Positions 12,582-25,402 are shown, numbered from the stretch's first letter. The stretch: DNA of 64,000 nucleotides from Prorocentrum cordatum (GCA_963575745.1 CAUYUJ010014616.1:37991-101990); one strand, 5' to 3'. The notes: generated by a model not told the origin, from the sequence alone. Numbers and translations: made by a program.

Positions 12582-12620
12582 CTTTTTCTCGGCGAGGACC
12601 ACCGAGGAGCATTCTGGATC
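12582..12620 (+). mobile_element. Family C element, left-half fragment abutting family A copy 5
   Basis: TTTTTCTCGGCGAGGACCAC followed by CGAGGAGCATTCTGGATC matches the internal left part of family C and starts within three bases of the end of the family A copy. Confidence 0.6.
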
Positions 12621-12814
12621 CGATGAGCGGCGCAAAAGATGTCGGGGTCGTGTGCGCCGTTCTTAAGGCGCGCAAGAACCTGGTCGTGGCCGGTGCTCGC
12701 TGTGGCCCCTTCGTGCATGATTCATCGCTCCTTACTCTCACCGTTCCTGTGGGATGAGTGAGCCGAGGACGCGGGGGTGTCTGTTGGGAGGGCGCGCCGC
12801 TGGATCACCCAAAG

Positions 12815-13020
12815 GGGGGGGGGTCCGGACCCCCCTCCCCCCCCCCTTGCCCGAGCCGTCGTCGGCGAGCCCCCCCCCCCTCCCCCCCCCCTTGCCCGAG
12901 CCGTCGTCGGCGAACCCCCCCCCCCCTCCCCTCCCCTTGCCCGAGCCGTCGTCGGCGAACCCCCCCCCCCCCCCCTTTCCCGAACCGTCGTCGGCGAACC
13001 CCCCCCCCCCCCTTTCCCCG
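12815..13020. repeat. C-rich minisatellite with GAGCCGTCGTCGGCGAA
   Basis: Four tandem units of about 55-65 bases, each a run of C and then TTGCCCGAGCCGTCGTCGGC or a close variant. Open frames of Pro/Ser/Arg repeats across it are compositional. Confidence 0.9.
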
Positions 13021-13077
13021 GCTCGCGCCCCGCTCCGGAACCCCATCCCTACCAACCCCGCCCCGACCCCCCCGAAG

Positions 13078-13153
13078 CCCTAACCTCTAACCCTAACCCT
13101 AAACCCTCACCCTAACCCTAACCCTAAACCTTAACCCTCAACACAAACCATAC

Positions 13154-13184
<31 letters not shown>

Positions 13185-13190
13185 ACCCTA

Positions 13191-13240
<50 letters not shown>

Positions 13241-14065
13241 TAACCCTAACCGTAACCCTAAACCCTAGCCCTAACCCTAACCCTGAACGCTAACCCTAAC
13301 CCTAAACCCTAAGAACTAACCCTAATCCCTAAACCCTAACCCTAAACCCGAAACCCGAAACCCTAACCCTAACCTTAAACCCTAACCCTAACCCTAATCC
13401 TACACCTTAACCCTGACCCTAACCCTAAACCCTAACCCAACCCTAAACCCTAAACCGGAACCCCATCCCTACCAACCCCGCCCCGACCCCCCCGAAGCCC
13501 TAACCTCTAACCCAAACCCTGAACCCTAATACATAATCCCTAACCCGAAGCCTAAACCCTAACCGTAGACCTAACCCTGACCCCAAACCCTAACACTAAG
13601 CCTAGCCCTAACCTAAGCTCTAAATTTGAACCCTTAACCCTAGCCCTCAACCCTAATCCCTAACCTCAACCCTACCCCTCACCCTAAACCCTAACCCTAA
13701 CCCTAAACCCTAACCTCAACCCCCACCCTGACCCTAAACCCTAAACCCTAGCCCTAAACCCTAAACCCTGAACCCTAACCCTAACCCTAAACCCTAACCC
13801 CCAAAACCCTACACCCTAAACCCTGACCCCTAAACCCTAACCCTAACGCTAACCCTAACCCCTACACCCTAATCCTTAACCCTAACCCTAACCCTAAACT
13901 CTAGCCCTAACCCTAAACCTTAACCCTAACCCTAAACCCTATGACCTAACCCTAAACCTTGACCCTAAGCCCTGAACCCTAAACCTTAACCCTAAACCCG
14001 AACCCTAACCCTAAACCCTCACCCTAACCCTAACCCTAAACCTTACCCCTCAATACAAACCATAC

Positions 14066-14096
<31 letters not shown>

Positions 14097-14102
14097 ACCC
14101 TA

Positions 14103-14152
<50 letters not shown>

Positions 14153-14287
14153 TAACCCTAACCGTAACCCTAAACCCTAGCCCTCGCCCTAACCCTAACC
14201 CTGAACGCTAACCCGATTCCTAACCCTAAGAACTAACCCTAACCCTAATCCTAATCCCTAAACCCTAACCCTAAACCCTAAACCCTA

Positions 14288-14320
<33 letters not shown>

Positions 14321-14381
14321 CCCTAATCCTACACCTTAACCCTGACCCTAACCCTAAACCCTAACCCAACCCTAAACCCTA

Positions 14382-14414
<33 letters not shown>

Positions 14415-14418
14415 ACCT

Positions 14419-14457
<39 letters not shown>

Positions 14458-14777
14458 CTCTTAACCCTACCCCTAAACCATAAAGCCCAATCGTCACCCT
14501 AAACCCGAACCCTAAACCCTAACCCGAACCCTAACCCTGACCCCTCAACCCTAACCCTAAATCCTAATGCCTAACCCTAAGCCCTAACCCCTAACCCTAA
14601 CCACCCTAAACTCTAGCCCTAACCCTAAACCTTAACCCTAAACCCTATGACCTAACCCTAAACCTTAACCCTAACCCTAAACCCTGAACCCTAAACCTTA
14701 ACCCTAAACCCGAACCCTAACCCTAAACCCTCACCCTAACCCTAATCCTAAACCTTAACCCTCAACGCAAACCATAC

Positions 14778-14808
<31 letters not shown>

Positions 14809-14990
14809 ACCCTAAACCCTAACCCTAAACCCTAACCCTAATCCCTAACCCTTAACCCCAACCGTAACCCTAAACCCTAGCCCTAACCCTAACCCTAAAC
14901 GCTAACCGTAACCCTAAACCCTAAGAACTAACCCTAACCCTAATCCCTAATCCCTAATCCCTAAACCCTAACCCTAAACCCTAAACCCTA

Positions 14991-15029
<39 letters not shown>

Positions 15030-15133
15030 CCCTAATCCTACACCTTAACCCTGACCCTAACCCTAAACCCTAACCCAACCCTAAACCCTAAACCCTAACC
15101 CTAAACCCTAACCCTAACCCCAACCCTAAACCT

Positions 15134-15176
<43 letters not shown>

Positions 15177-15340
15177 TAACCCTACCCCTAAACCATAAAG
15201 CCCAATCCTCACCCTAAACCCGAACCCTAAACCCTAACCCGAACCCTAAACCCTGACCCCTCAACCCTAACCCTAAACCCTAATGCCTAACCCTAACCCT
15301 AAGCCCTAACCCCTAACCCTAACCCTAAACCCTAAACCTC
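13078..15340. repeat. Interstitial telomere-like (CCCTAAA/CCCTAA)n array
   Basis: About 2.26 kb of degenerate CCCTAA and CCCTAAA units, the complement of the plant/alga-type TTTAGGG telomere repeat. Higher-order copies are visible: the variant stretch around AACCTTAACCCTCAACAC at ~13128 recurs near 14040 and 14753, and TAAAGCCCAATC recurs near 14481 and 15197. A 57-base non-telomeric junction (13036-13092, beginning CGGAACCCCATCCC) is repeated at 13454-13510. No gene lies within. Confidence 0.95.
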
Positions 15341-15364
15341 GCTCGCCTCGCTCGCCCCGGACCC

Positions 15365-15500
15365 CTGCGGAAAGGGGGGGAGGGGGGTGGGGGGGTTCCG
15401 AACCCCCCCCCCCCTTCAAGGGAGGGGGGGGGGAGGGGTTCCGAACCCCCCCCCTTTCAAAGGGGGGGGGGGGGGGTTCGAACCCCCCCCCCCTTAAAGA
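15365..15500. repeat. G-run/C-run inverted repeats
   Basis: Alternating long G and C runs separated by GGTTCCGAACC and GTTCGAAC make several perfect hairpins (GGGGGGTTCCGAACCCCCC type) directly beyond the telomere-like array. Confidence 0.85.
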
Positions 15501-15694
15501 AAGTCCAAGGTGATCCACTGGCGCTCTTTCGAAATTCTGGCTCGCCGCTCGTCCGGCAACCACAGTGCACGACACCGAGGCGTGCACGGGGGACGGACGT
15601 CCGCGAGCGACGGCGAGTGCGGGGCCTCCGGGGAAGCCGCCGGGGATGTGGACGATGACGCTGGCATCGGGGCCGTTTCAGGGCCCAGGGGCTC

Positions 15695-15820
15695 GGCATC
15701 GCTCGGACGTGTGCATTTTTCCTTCGGCGAGGACCATCGAGGAGCATCCTTGATCATTTGGCCACCAAAAACACGCACGAAACCGACAGAAACACGGGGA
15801 ATGGACGTCCGAGCGATGCC
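15695..15820 (+). mobile_element. Inverted-repeat element family C, copy 1
   Basis: A 126 bp element starts GGCATCGCTCGGACGT and ends with the exact complement ACGTCCGAGCGATGCC (16 bp perfect terminal repeats). The interior has TCGGCGAGGACCATCGAGGA and ACGAAACCGACAGAAACAC. Other full copies are at 26729 and 41178, same orientation. Confidence 0.9.
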
Positions 15821-17384
15821 CAGAGGGGGGGGGGGGCCTGGCTTCCGGGCCGCTCCGTAGATCTGGGTGTGGGCACCTGGTCGTGGCCGGCGCTCGCCGT
15901 GGCCCCTGCGTGCATGATGCATCGCTCCTTGCTCTCACCGTTCCTGTGGGATGAGTGGGGCGAAGACGCGGGGGTATCTGTTGGAGATTACGCATGTTCT
16001 GCTTGATGCTGTGCTGTTCGCACAAAGTTGGCACTGCGTGTGCCCATCCTGCAGTGTTCTCACTCAGCCTCTGCTTCATCCACACGCGCAGCAGTTTGAT
16101 CGCGCCAGTGTGGGAAAGCCTACGCTGACCTTGGGCGTGCTCCCGCTGACGGTTCTGCTTGTCAAGCGCAGGTGAAGACCAGGGGGACCATGGCAGTGTA
16201 AGGGACGTCTGAGCACAATGGTGTTATTCAACGCGTGGGAGTGTTCAGCAGGGCTCGAGGCCATCTGCACTGAGACACGGGCATCACATTTCGGATCAGG
16301 CCAGTAATACATGCGCTCGGGAAGCGCAATGCCATGCAGAGCACGACGGGGCAAGACAGTCTCGAGGACGGTGATGTTGCTGATGATGATGGTGTCAATG
16401 GTGATGGTGAGGACGAGGATGATGACGAGGATGATGAGGGTAAGGGCGAGGGTAATGAGGAGAAGAAACACAGGGAGTGCGAACCTGCGCTGGGAGATGG
16501 GACATGGGGGGGGGGGCAGGGCGGCGCAAGGCGACGCCCCCCCCAAAACAAATCTCGAGGGACCCTCTGGATAACCCACGACATTTGGAGGAGTCCGACG
16601 GAACATCCGAGGGTCACGTTAAGGAACCCGTGGCACATCCGGACGAATCCTACGGACTGGGGAGAGGGTGTTGGCAGGGCCTCACGTGCAATGCCATCCG
16701 CGCCCTCGCCCTGGTGGACGACCAGATTCCGAACGCCCTGGACGCGTGCCAGTGCGGGGTGGTGTCGGCGCCTCCGCCAGCGTCGGGGGAATCGCGGCGC
16801 CGGGAGGAGAGGGGGGGGGCAGGAGCGGAGGAGGACGAGGAGGAGGAGCAAGGGGAGGAGAGGAGGCAGGAGGAGGAGGAACAGACGAGGGAGGGGCAGG
16901 GGAAGGAGGAGGAGGAGGAGGAGGAGGAGGAGGAGGGCTGGAGGAGGAGCACGAGGAGGAGGAGAGGGAGCAGAAGGAGGAGGAGGTGCAGCACGAGGGG
17001 GGAGGATTGAGGAGGGGAATCGTGGCGAGCCGTGGTTCGACATCATGCTTTCCGTGTGCCAGGTTTCGAGGGGGCGGGGTCGAAGGGATCGGAATCATGG
17101 GTGACCCGGTGATGGTGTGGGATGAGGAAACCACGCCCAGAAGATGCGTGAACCTAGTCGTGCGCGTCTGCTGGAGCCTGCCCAACGCCAGGAATGTGGA
17201 CGGTGTATCCGGCCTGGTGCCGGCGGGGCGTTGCTGTCGGGCGGTCAGTGTCTGCCCAGCCGCAGACGCTGACGCTCCCGGACAGCATCCGCTTAGTGAC
17301 ACCATCCCCATCGATGTTTCTCCTGTTCCGGGCGTGCTGTGCGGAGGTTCATGGGAGGAATGCCAGGAGCAGGCATGTTGAAGG
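15821..17384. other. Non-coding stretch with GGA tract
   Basis: No convincing gene. The part at about 16800-17000 is a GGA/GAG purine tract; around 16380-16460 there is a short GAT/GAG tract. Open frames here are mainly Glu/Arg or Leu/Ser repeats. Confidence 0.6.
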
Positions 17385-18297
<913 letters not shown>

Positions 18298-18408
18298 CGT
18301 CTAAAGGGGTCAGGAGCTCCCAGTTCATACTGGCCCTCGGACCGAGGCGTTCCCCTGCGGAGGCAACGCACGGTCTCGTGCGCAAGGCACCCACGCAGAT
18401 CCACCTGA

Positions 18409-20259
18409 GTGCCGAGAAGCCGCCCCCCGCCCCAGCCAAAGCAGGCGGAAGAACGACACCCGAGCAGTCACGGCGACTCAGCCCGCGACGCCCGCGAGTT
18501 GGTACGGAGCTTCGAGTGGGACCCCAAGGTGGATGCTGGCCGCTGCGAGGGCGGTCGAGAGGCGGCCCCCGCCTCCAGGAGCTTGTCCGTAGACAGGAAG
18601 CCTGTGCCGCCGCCATGGCCGCGGTACTCCAGCCTGCCCTCGCTTAGGCTCCCGTCCTGTTCCAGGCCCAGGCCAAATTTGCGCTTGCACAGGCCCTTCG
18701 GGCCCTCCAGCCTGTCGTCGCACACGCGCTGACGTCAGCGCCCAGGCCCAGGCCGGCCTCGCGCTTGTACTGGCCCTTCGGGTCCTCCAGCCCCCCCTCG
18801 AAGAGGTCCCCGTCCCCGCCCAGGTCCAGGCCGAACTCGCGCTTGTGCACGCCCTTATGGTCCTCCAGCCTGTCCTTCCCGAAGCTATCATCCTCGCCCA
18901 GGTCCTGACCGAGCTTGCGCTCGTGCGGGCCCTTCACTGGTTCACCCATGTCCGAGGGGAGGGGTCCTCTAGCGCCTGGGGCTTCGGCCACCCGCACATC
19001 TGTGGCCCAGAGGCGAGGACGGTTGCGGTCAAGGGCCTCGACCGCCCGCATGTCTGCGACCTTGAGCTCACACCCTGGTCCTTCCTCCTTTGGGCTCTGC
19101 CCTGCTGGGGGCTTCCCAAGGGTTCTCTGCGCCCCGACGCATGGGAGTGGGCGCTTGGCTCAGGGGAATCGACCACCCACGCGTCCGTGGCCCTCTTTTG
19201 AGGCTGAGCTCGGTCGAGGGAAACACGCACCCGCACGTCTGCGGCCTCGCGCCAGAGCTCGCCTCCCCCTCCCTTTAGGGTCTGCCCCTGCCTGGGCCCC
19301 CCAAGCACGTCTCCGCGCCCCGACGCCAGCCGCTGGGGGGGACCCTCGTCCCAGGGGGTTCGACCACCCACGCGTCCGTGGCCCTGGAATGAGGCTGAGC
19401 TCGGTCAAGGTCTTCGGCCACCCGCGTATCTGCGGCCTTGCTCCAGAGCTCGCCTCCCCTCCCCTTCTGGGTCTGCCCAGCAGCGGGCTCCCCAAGGACG
19501 TGCCAGCGCCCCGATGCCGATGAGGGGCCTCTCTCCCCTGGGGCTTCGGCCACCCGCGCATCTGCGGCCCAGTGTGGATGCTGGACCTGGTCGAGGGCTT
19601 CGGCCATCCGGATGTCTGCCGCCTCGCGCCGAGGTCCGTTGCCCTCCTTGAGGGTCTGCCTCTGTCTGGGCTCCCCAAGGACCGCTGCTGGCACCAGATA
19701 CCGCAGATGCCTGAGCTCCCTAGGCAACCACGCCCGCGGCCTGCCATCCAGAGGCTCCAGCTACTCGCTGCCGTCCTCCGCGATAGCGTCGACGTAGTCC
19801 TTGAAGCTCACGGTGAGGGGCCTCGAGGCCGCCGCGCAGCGCCCAGCGCCTGAGTCCACAGCGCCTCCCGGCCCCATGCGGGGCCCGCCGCGGCCCAAGC
19901 AAGGCCTGCTCTCGAGGCACCAGGGAAACCTCCCTTGGGGGTCCGCGCGGCGTGCCAGGCGGCGTTGCGGAGGGCTGGCCGAGCCGCCGCTTCTCGGTCC
20001 TGCCAGGAGCGCGGGCCTCCGCGGACCCTCGCGTGTGCCCGCACCGCGGCTTCTGCCGCAGGGTGGCGGCGTGCCCGCGCAGCTCGGCGAGCCGCGGACG
20101 CCCCCCATCTCGGCCGCCTCCTTCGGGCGCTGCGTGCTGCGCGTGCCGGGCCGCCCCGCCCGAGCGCCTGCGGGCGGCCCCCCGTCGCCATTGCCAAGCA
20201 CCTCCCGACCGCGCGCCGTTGTCGCAGTGTGGGGGCGCCTGCGAGAAGATATGGATCAT
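18409..20259 (-). pseudogene. Decayed repeat-protein gene behind a relict spliced leader
   Basis: The minus strand keeps protein-like sequence broken by shifts and stops. Near 20201 down to 19275 one frame runs with a single in-frame TAG (19761-19763) and includes TVSFKDYVDAIAEDGSE. It then enters a ~62-residue repeat with hallmarks QTLK..., AAD(I/A/T)R(M/V)AEA and WA(A/T)DARVAEAPG. Later copies of the repeat continue in other frames (near 19330 and 19050), so small indels separate them. Further downstream a shorter unit, LEDPKGQYKREAGLGLG-like, recurs about four times to ~18470. The DNA repeat has a ~185 base period. I do not recognise a family. It may be an old processed copy of a secreted or structural repeat protein; intact function is unlikely. 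Confidence 0.45.
18920..19690. repeat. ~185 bp tandem repeat, four units
   Basis: The submotif CTTCGGCCACCCGCGCATCT or close variants occurs near 18983, 19168, 19358 and 19540, and a second version near 19045, 19225, 19413 and 19597. Each unit is 180-190 bases and carries two submotifs. Confidence 0.8.
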
Positions 20260-20262
20260 CAG

Positions 20263-20284
20263 CTTGAGCCAGAATGGCTACGGA
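20263..20284 (-). promoter_or_regulatory. Relict dinoflagellate spliced leader, minus strand
   Basis: Read on the minus strand, these 22 bases match the spliced leader with one T-to-C change (CCGTAGCCATTCTGGCTCAA is the core). A minus-strand ATG follows at 20259-20257, three bases after the leader end, and the decayed repeat-protein sequence lies beyond. On the other side the sequence is pure GAT repeat. This marks the 5' end of another retroposed mRNA. Confidence 0.8.
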
Positions 20285-21594
20285 TGATGATGACGACGAT
20301 GATGATTATGAGGTTGATGATGATGATGCTGATGATGATGCTGATGATGATGATGGTGGTGGTGGTGATGGTGGTGATGATGATGATGGTGGCGGTGGTG
20401 GTGGTGATGGTGATGGTGATGATGATGATGGTGATGATGATGATGACGATCAAAACGATGATGATGATGATAATGATGGTGCTGATGCTGATGCTGATGA
20501 TGATGCTGATGATGCTGTTGATGATGCTGGTGGTGGTGATGGTGGTTGTGGTGGTGATGGTGATGGTGTGGTGATGATGCTGATGATAATGGTGATGATG
20601 ATGCTGATGATGATGATGACGATGATGACGTTAATGACGATGACGATCATGATGATGATGATGATGCGGATGATGATGACGATTATCATGTTGATGATGC
20701 TGATGTTGATGGTGATGATGATGATGATGCTGATGCTGATAACGATAATGCTGATGATGGTGCTGAAGATGCTGATGCTGATGCCGATGATGACGATGGT
20801 GATGGTGATGTTGATACTGATGATGATGGTGATGACGATGATGTTGGTGATGATCATGATGCGCATGGTGATGATGCTGATGCTGATTGCGATGATGATG
20901 ATTTTGAGGAGGGTGATTTTGATGATGATGAGGAGGAGGCTGATGATGCTGATGATGATGATGCTGATAATGATGATGCTGCTGATGATGATGATGGTGG
21001 TGGTGGTGAATGTTCTGTTGATGGTGGTGGTGGTGGTGATGGTGGTGGTGATGGTGTTGGTGATGATGGTTTTGATGATGCTGATGCTACTGATGATGAT
21101 GATGATGATGATGATGACGATGATGTCGATGATAATAGTGATGACGATCAGGATGATGCTGATGATGCTATCAATGATGATGATGCTGCTGATGTTGATG
21201 ATGATGCCGATGCTGTTGACGATTGGATGATGCTGAAGATAACGATGATGCTGATGCCGATAGTGCCGATGGTGAATGATGATGATGATGATGTTGATGA
21301 TGATGATGATGATGATGATCATGATCATGATCATGATGATGATGATGCTGATGCTGATGATGATGGTGATGGTAACGATGATGATGGTGATGATGATGCC
21401 GCGCATGGTGATGATGATGTTGATTATGCTGCTGATGCTGATGCTGATGCTCATTGCGATGGTGATGGTATTGATGGCATTGATGGTGTTGATGTTGATG
21501 TTGATGATGAGGAGGATGCTGATGATGATGGTACTGATGATGATGATGGTGCTGATGCTGATGATGCTGATGATGATGCTGATGATGATGATAC

Positions 21595-21625
<31 letters not shown>

Positions 21626-22287
21626 GATGATGCTGATAATGATGGTGGCGGTGGTGGTGAGGGTGGTGATGCTGATGGTGGTGGTGGTGATGGTGGTGGT
21701 GGTGGTGGTGATGGTGGTGGTGGTGATGATGCTGCTGATGATGATGCTGGTGATGATGATGACGATGATGACGATGGTGATGATAATGACGATGACGATG
21801 ATGACCACGATGATGATGCCGGCGATGATGATGATGATGATGATGATGATGCTTATGATGATGATGTTGACGATGATGATGATGATGCTGCTGATGATGA
21901 TGATGATGATGATGCCCATGCTGATGACGATGGTGATGATGATGCTGACGATGACGATGATGCTGACGCCGATGATGTAGATGATGAGTGATGATGCTGG
22001 TGGTGATCATGATGATTATGGTGATGACGATGATGATGATGGTGTTGATGATGATGCTGATGGTGCTGATGATGATGATGCTGCTGCTGATGCTGATTGC
22101 GATGATGATGGTATTGTTGATGATGATGATGATGATGAGGATGCTGATGAAGCTGATGATGCTGCTACTGAGGCTGATGCTGCTGATGATGATGATGTTG
22201 ATGCTGATGATGATGATGATGATGCTGATGATGATGCTGATGATGATGATGATGCTGATGATGATGATGATGATGTCGACGAGGGTC
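20285..22287. repeat. (GAT)n array, second (2 kb)
   Basis: Two kilobases of GAT with GCT, GGT, GTT and TAT variants, starting directly at the relict leader. Open frames through it (poly-Asp and its shadows) are repeat artefacts. Confidence 0.95.
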
Positions 22288-22469
22288 TAAGGGTGTAGGG
22301 CTCTGGTCGTGATGTTGGCGATGGTGCATCTGTTTCGTTACAGCGGATCTCAGGGCATCCGGGCAGGGTCAGCACGTCTGGCCTTGCCGAGTGTTGCGCA
22401 CAAAGCTTTGACACAGAGGACGGGGAAAAGAGAGAGAGAGAGAGAGGAACATGTACGGGGAGGGGGACG

Positions 22470-23120
22470 CCTCTTGGGAGCCTCCTGGGTCACTCTTGGG
22501 GCCTCCTGGGAGTTTCCTGGGGGCCTCTTGGAGGCCATTTGTCGGTCTCCTTGGGCCTCTTGGGAGCCTCTTGGGGCTTCTTGGGGGCCACTTCCGCCGT
22601 CCGAGGGTGCTCTTGGCTCGTCGGGCGCCGTCGGACATCGGTTGTGGGCCTCTCCGAACTGATTTTGGGGCCCTGCTGGGGCGCGCCAGGGCCGCCTTGG
22701 AGGCCATCTTCTAGGAGGCCTCTTGGGCCGCCTTGGGCCCGCCTTGGGGCCGTCTTGAGGGCCTCTTGGGCTGTCATAGGGACCATCTTGTAGGCCTCCT
22801 GAGCGCTCTTGGGGCGATCGGAGGACCTCTTGGGCCGTTTTGAGCCGCAGCAACTGCTAGCACCCTTCAAACACCAAAGGGGGAATCAATGAGTTTGGCT
22901 TGTTCGAGCCTTCCTGGGGCCCCTCCTGGAGACCTCTTAGGCTGTCTTGGCGGCCTCTTCGGCGCTTCGTGGGCCATCTTGGGGCCGTCTTGGGTGCTTC
23001 TTGGGCCGAAGACATCTTGCGGCCATCTGTGGCTCGCTTCTGGCTATTGTGGCCGTCTTGGAGACCATTCCAGCCGTCTTGGAGGCCATCTTGCAACCAT
23101 CTTGGAAGAACCACAACATG
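22470..23120. repeat. GGCCTCTTGGG-type degenerate array
   Basis: Repeats of GGCCTCTTGGG, GGGCCATCTTGG and GGCCGTCTTGG with loose periods of 12-25 bases. No gene recognised. Confidence 0.7.
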
Positions 23121-23614
23121 TATTGTCCCTGGCTTTCGGCGGCTTTCCGAACGGCCAGAGGGTTTGGCCGAGACCCAAATGGGAGTTCTGTACAAGAGAA
23201 ACAAAACCCTTCAGAAGTTTGGCTCGCCGTGCACCCCAGTGATGAATCACCAGGGGGGCGGCAAATCTAGCGGCCTTCGGCCCATCCTACCACCGTGCCT
23301 AGATTGTAGGTCAGATGTGTCTTGGATGCATGGTGGGATCTCTTGGAAGGCTTGTCCAAAGCCTCTTGCAGGCGGTTTTTGGAGATGGTCTCTTTGGGGC
23401 CTCCAGGGGCTTCTGAGGTACACCATGGGGGCCTGATGATCTGTGCCGCGGGTAACTAAGGAATCGAGTACATGCTGGTCGTTGAAAGTAGGCATGTTTG
23501 GGCTCCCACGTCCCAATCTACTTTCGGCGGCGCCGTCCCATTTCAAGAGTGGAGTGGTCTTCCCTTTTCATTCGTCCTCAGGGGGCGGGCATAAGCCCAA
23601 CTTACGTTCAACAA

Positions 23615-23754
23615 GGGCTCGACCTAAACGGTGTTTTAGTGATCTCGTGGACCGGTTTCGTTTTGACTCCGTTTTGCGGCAAAGGCGGCACGAAGACAGA
23701 ATGAGGGAAAGCGAACGCAAAACGGAAACGAATAATTTTGTTTAGGTCGAGCCC
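23615..23754 (+). mobile_element. Inverted-repeat element family E, copy 2
   Basis: A 140 bp element starts GGGCTCGACCTAAACGGTGT and ends GTTTAGGTCGAGCCC, so about 15 bp of the termini pair perfectly. The interior shares GATCTCGTGGACCG with copy 1. Confidence 0.85.
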
Positions 23755-24103
23755 CGTTGCCTTCTTACTTCATGTTGCTGCGCACTTCCTACCGGCGGTT
23801 ATCTTGAAGGGCGTCATCCTCTGCCGACGGCCCCCCTTTCCGCTGGGCTTGCGCGACCATGCTTGTTCGGTGTCTGTTAGTCTGCTGGCTTACCCGTTGG
23901 CTCGCTGGCAGCTCGGCTGGTTGGCTTGTTGTCTAGGCGGGTAAATTTGGCAGTTGGTTTCTTTCTCGCCGTGGAGCGGAGTAGGCGAACGCTTCCGTTA
24001 TCTTAGGCATCTTTGTGCGATGCCCGATCGTTGATTGCGAGGAGGGGAAGAAGTTGGAAGGCCACCTGCCTCATGACGGACCATCTGTCGTTCCCAGATA
24101 ATT

Positions 24104-24216
24104 TCAGGAGGGAAAAAAGCACACAGACACAATTGATCGTTGAGTCCCAGGAAAACATGCGAAAATATGGGGAATCCTGTTATGTGTGTATTTATTTGTG
24201 TGTCCCAGGGCCCCTT
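24104..24216 (+). mobile_element. Short interspersed element family A, copy 6 (internally deleted)
   Basis: A ~113 bp copy. It keeps TCAGGAGGG, ACACAGACACAATTGATCG and the right end TATTTATTTGTGTGTCCCAG plus GGCCCC, but lacks the middle GAAGACAGAAACCC block. Confidence 0.85.
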
Positions 24217-24255
24217 CGTACCTGCGCCTCCGCCGACGGATGGGAAGGAACGATA

Positions 24256-24600
24256 ACGGTTGGCGGAGGTGCTCTTCGACCTCGACGGCAGCTACCCGTG
24301 GTCAGTCTGCGACCCCGAGGACACCATCGCTTGGATCAGCCCGTGCACAACGCACATGCGGGCATGCGGGGATGCGGAGGAGGAGCACGAGGAGGAGGAG
24401 GAGGAGGATGGAGATGAGCATGAGGAGAAGGGGGAAGAAGAAGCGAAGGGATGCGGGGGAAGGAGGATGGCCAGGAGAAGATGGAGGACGAGCAGGAGGA
24501 AGTGTAGAAGGAGGTGGAGGATGAGGCAAAGGAGGAGGAATGGGGAGAGAAAGACAACGATGAGGAACATGGAACAGGAGCAGGAGGAAAGGAGCAAGCA
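24256..24600 (+). other. Possible short exon remnant followed by GAG tract
   Basis: About 24263-24370 reads as a GC3-rich frame (EVLFDLDGSYPWSVCDPEDT then IAWISP) that is not repetitive, before running into a GAG/GGA purine tract. There is no start context or homology I recognise; I flag it only as protein-like. Confidence 0.2.
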
Positions 24601-25362
24601 AACGAAGAAGTCGTGATTCGGTTAGAGGCCTCTTGCATGCCTCGTGGAGTCTCCTGGGACGCATTTGGGAACCTCCAGGCGACGCCTTATGGGCGTCTTA
24701 GGGTGGCATCCTGGGAGCGTCTTGGGGGTCTCCTTAGGGCATCTGGGGAATATTTCCGGGCACATCGGGCAATCTGTTGGAGGGAAAGGCTCCCAAGGCC
24801 CCCATCGCCCTTTCCCTTTTGGTGGACTCTCTGGCTGAGCCGTCTTGGAGGCCTCTCTGTTTGTGTTGGGGTCATCACAATTGCGGATACAGTGAATACG
24901 AGGTGCCTACAGGGTAGAGGTAATCACGGGACATGCCAGATGCATGTTTAATGCAGAAGGAAGGTTTGCGTTGTGTTGGCCAGCTTTGATGCGGATCGCT
25001 CGTGCACGATTTCAGAAGGCCCACGTTAAGTTACACGAGTGCATCCCCTGAGAGGTGCCTTGTACATACCCGTGACGGCCATACGTTTCCAAGGGTATCC
25101 CTCAGGATGTTTCTAAAAGGCTTTCCAAAGACTCCCACGAGGCCTCCCAAGTACCAAGCAATCGATGCAGAGCGGGTACTCCCTCACAGATTGAGTGAGA
25201 AGACGACGCAAGCACCCGAGACGGGCACGGAGGTCTCGAGGTGACGCAAGGAGGCGCCCAAGAGACCTCCCCCCAGAGGCCGCCTGGGCCATTTTGCGGC
25301 CCGCGAGGCCGTCTCGGGGGCCTCAGCTGCAAGTTTCGGAGCAAGTGTGCACGTGGATCTGT

Positions 25363-25402
25363 GGTTTGGGGATGCATTTGGAAGCGAACGTATTCAGGTT
25401 TT
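25363..25402 (+). other. Empty (unoccupied) paralogue of the family B insertion site
   Basis: TGGTTTGGGGATGCATTTGG then AAGCGAACGTATTCAGGTTT is repeated at 25515-25544 and 25725-25735, but there the central TA is split by the 25545-25724 element. It therefore shows the pre-insertion state with a single TA. Confidence 0.85.
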
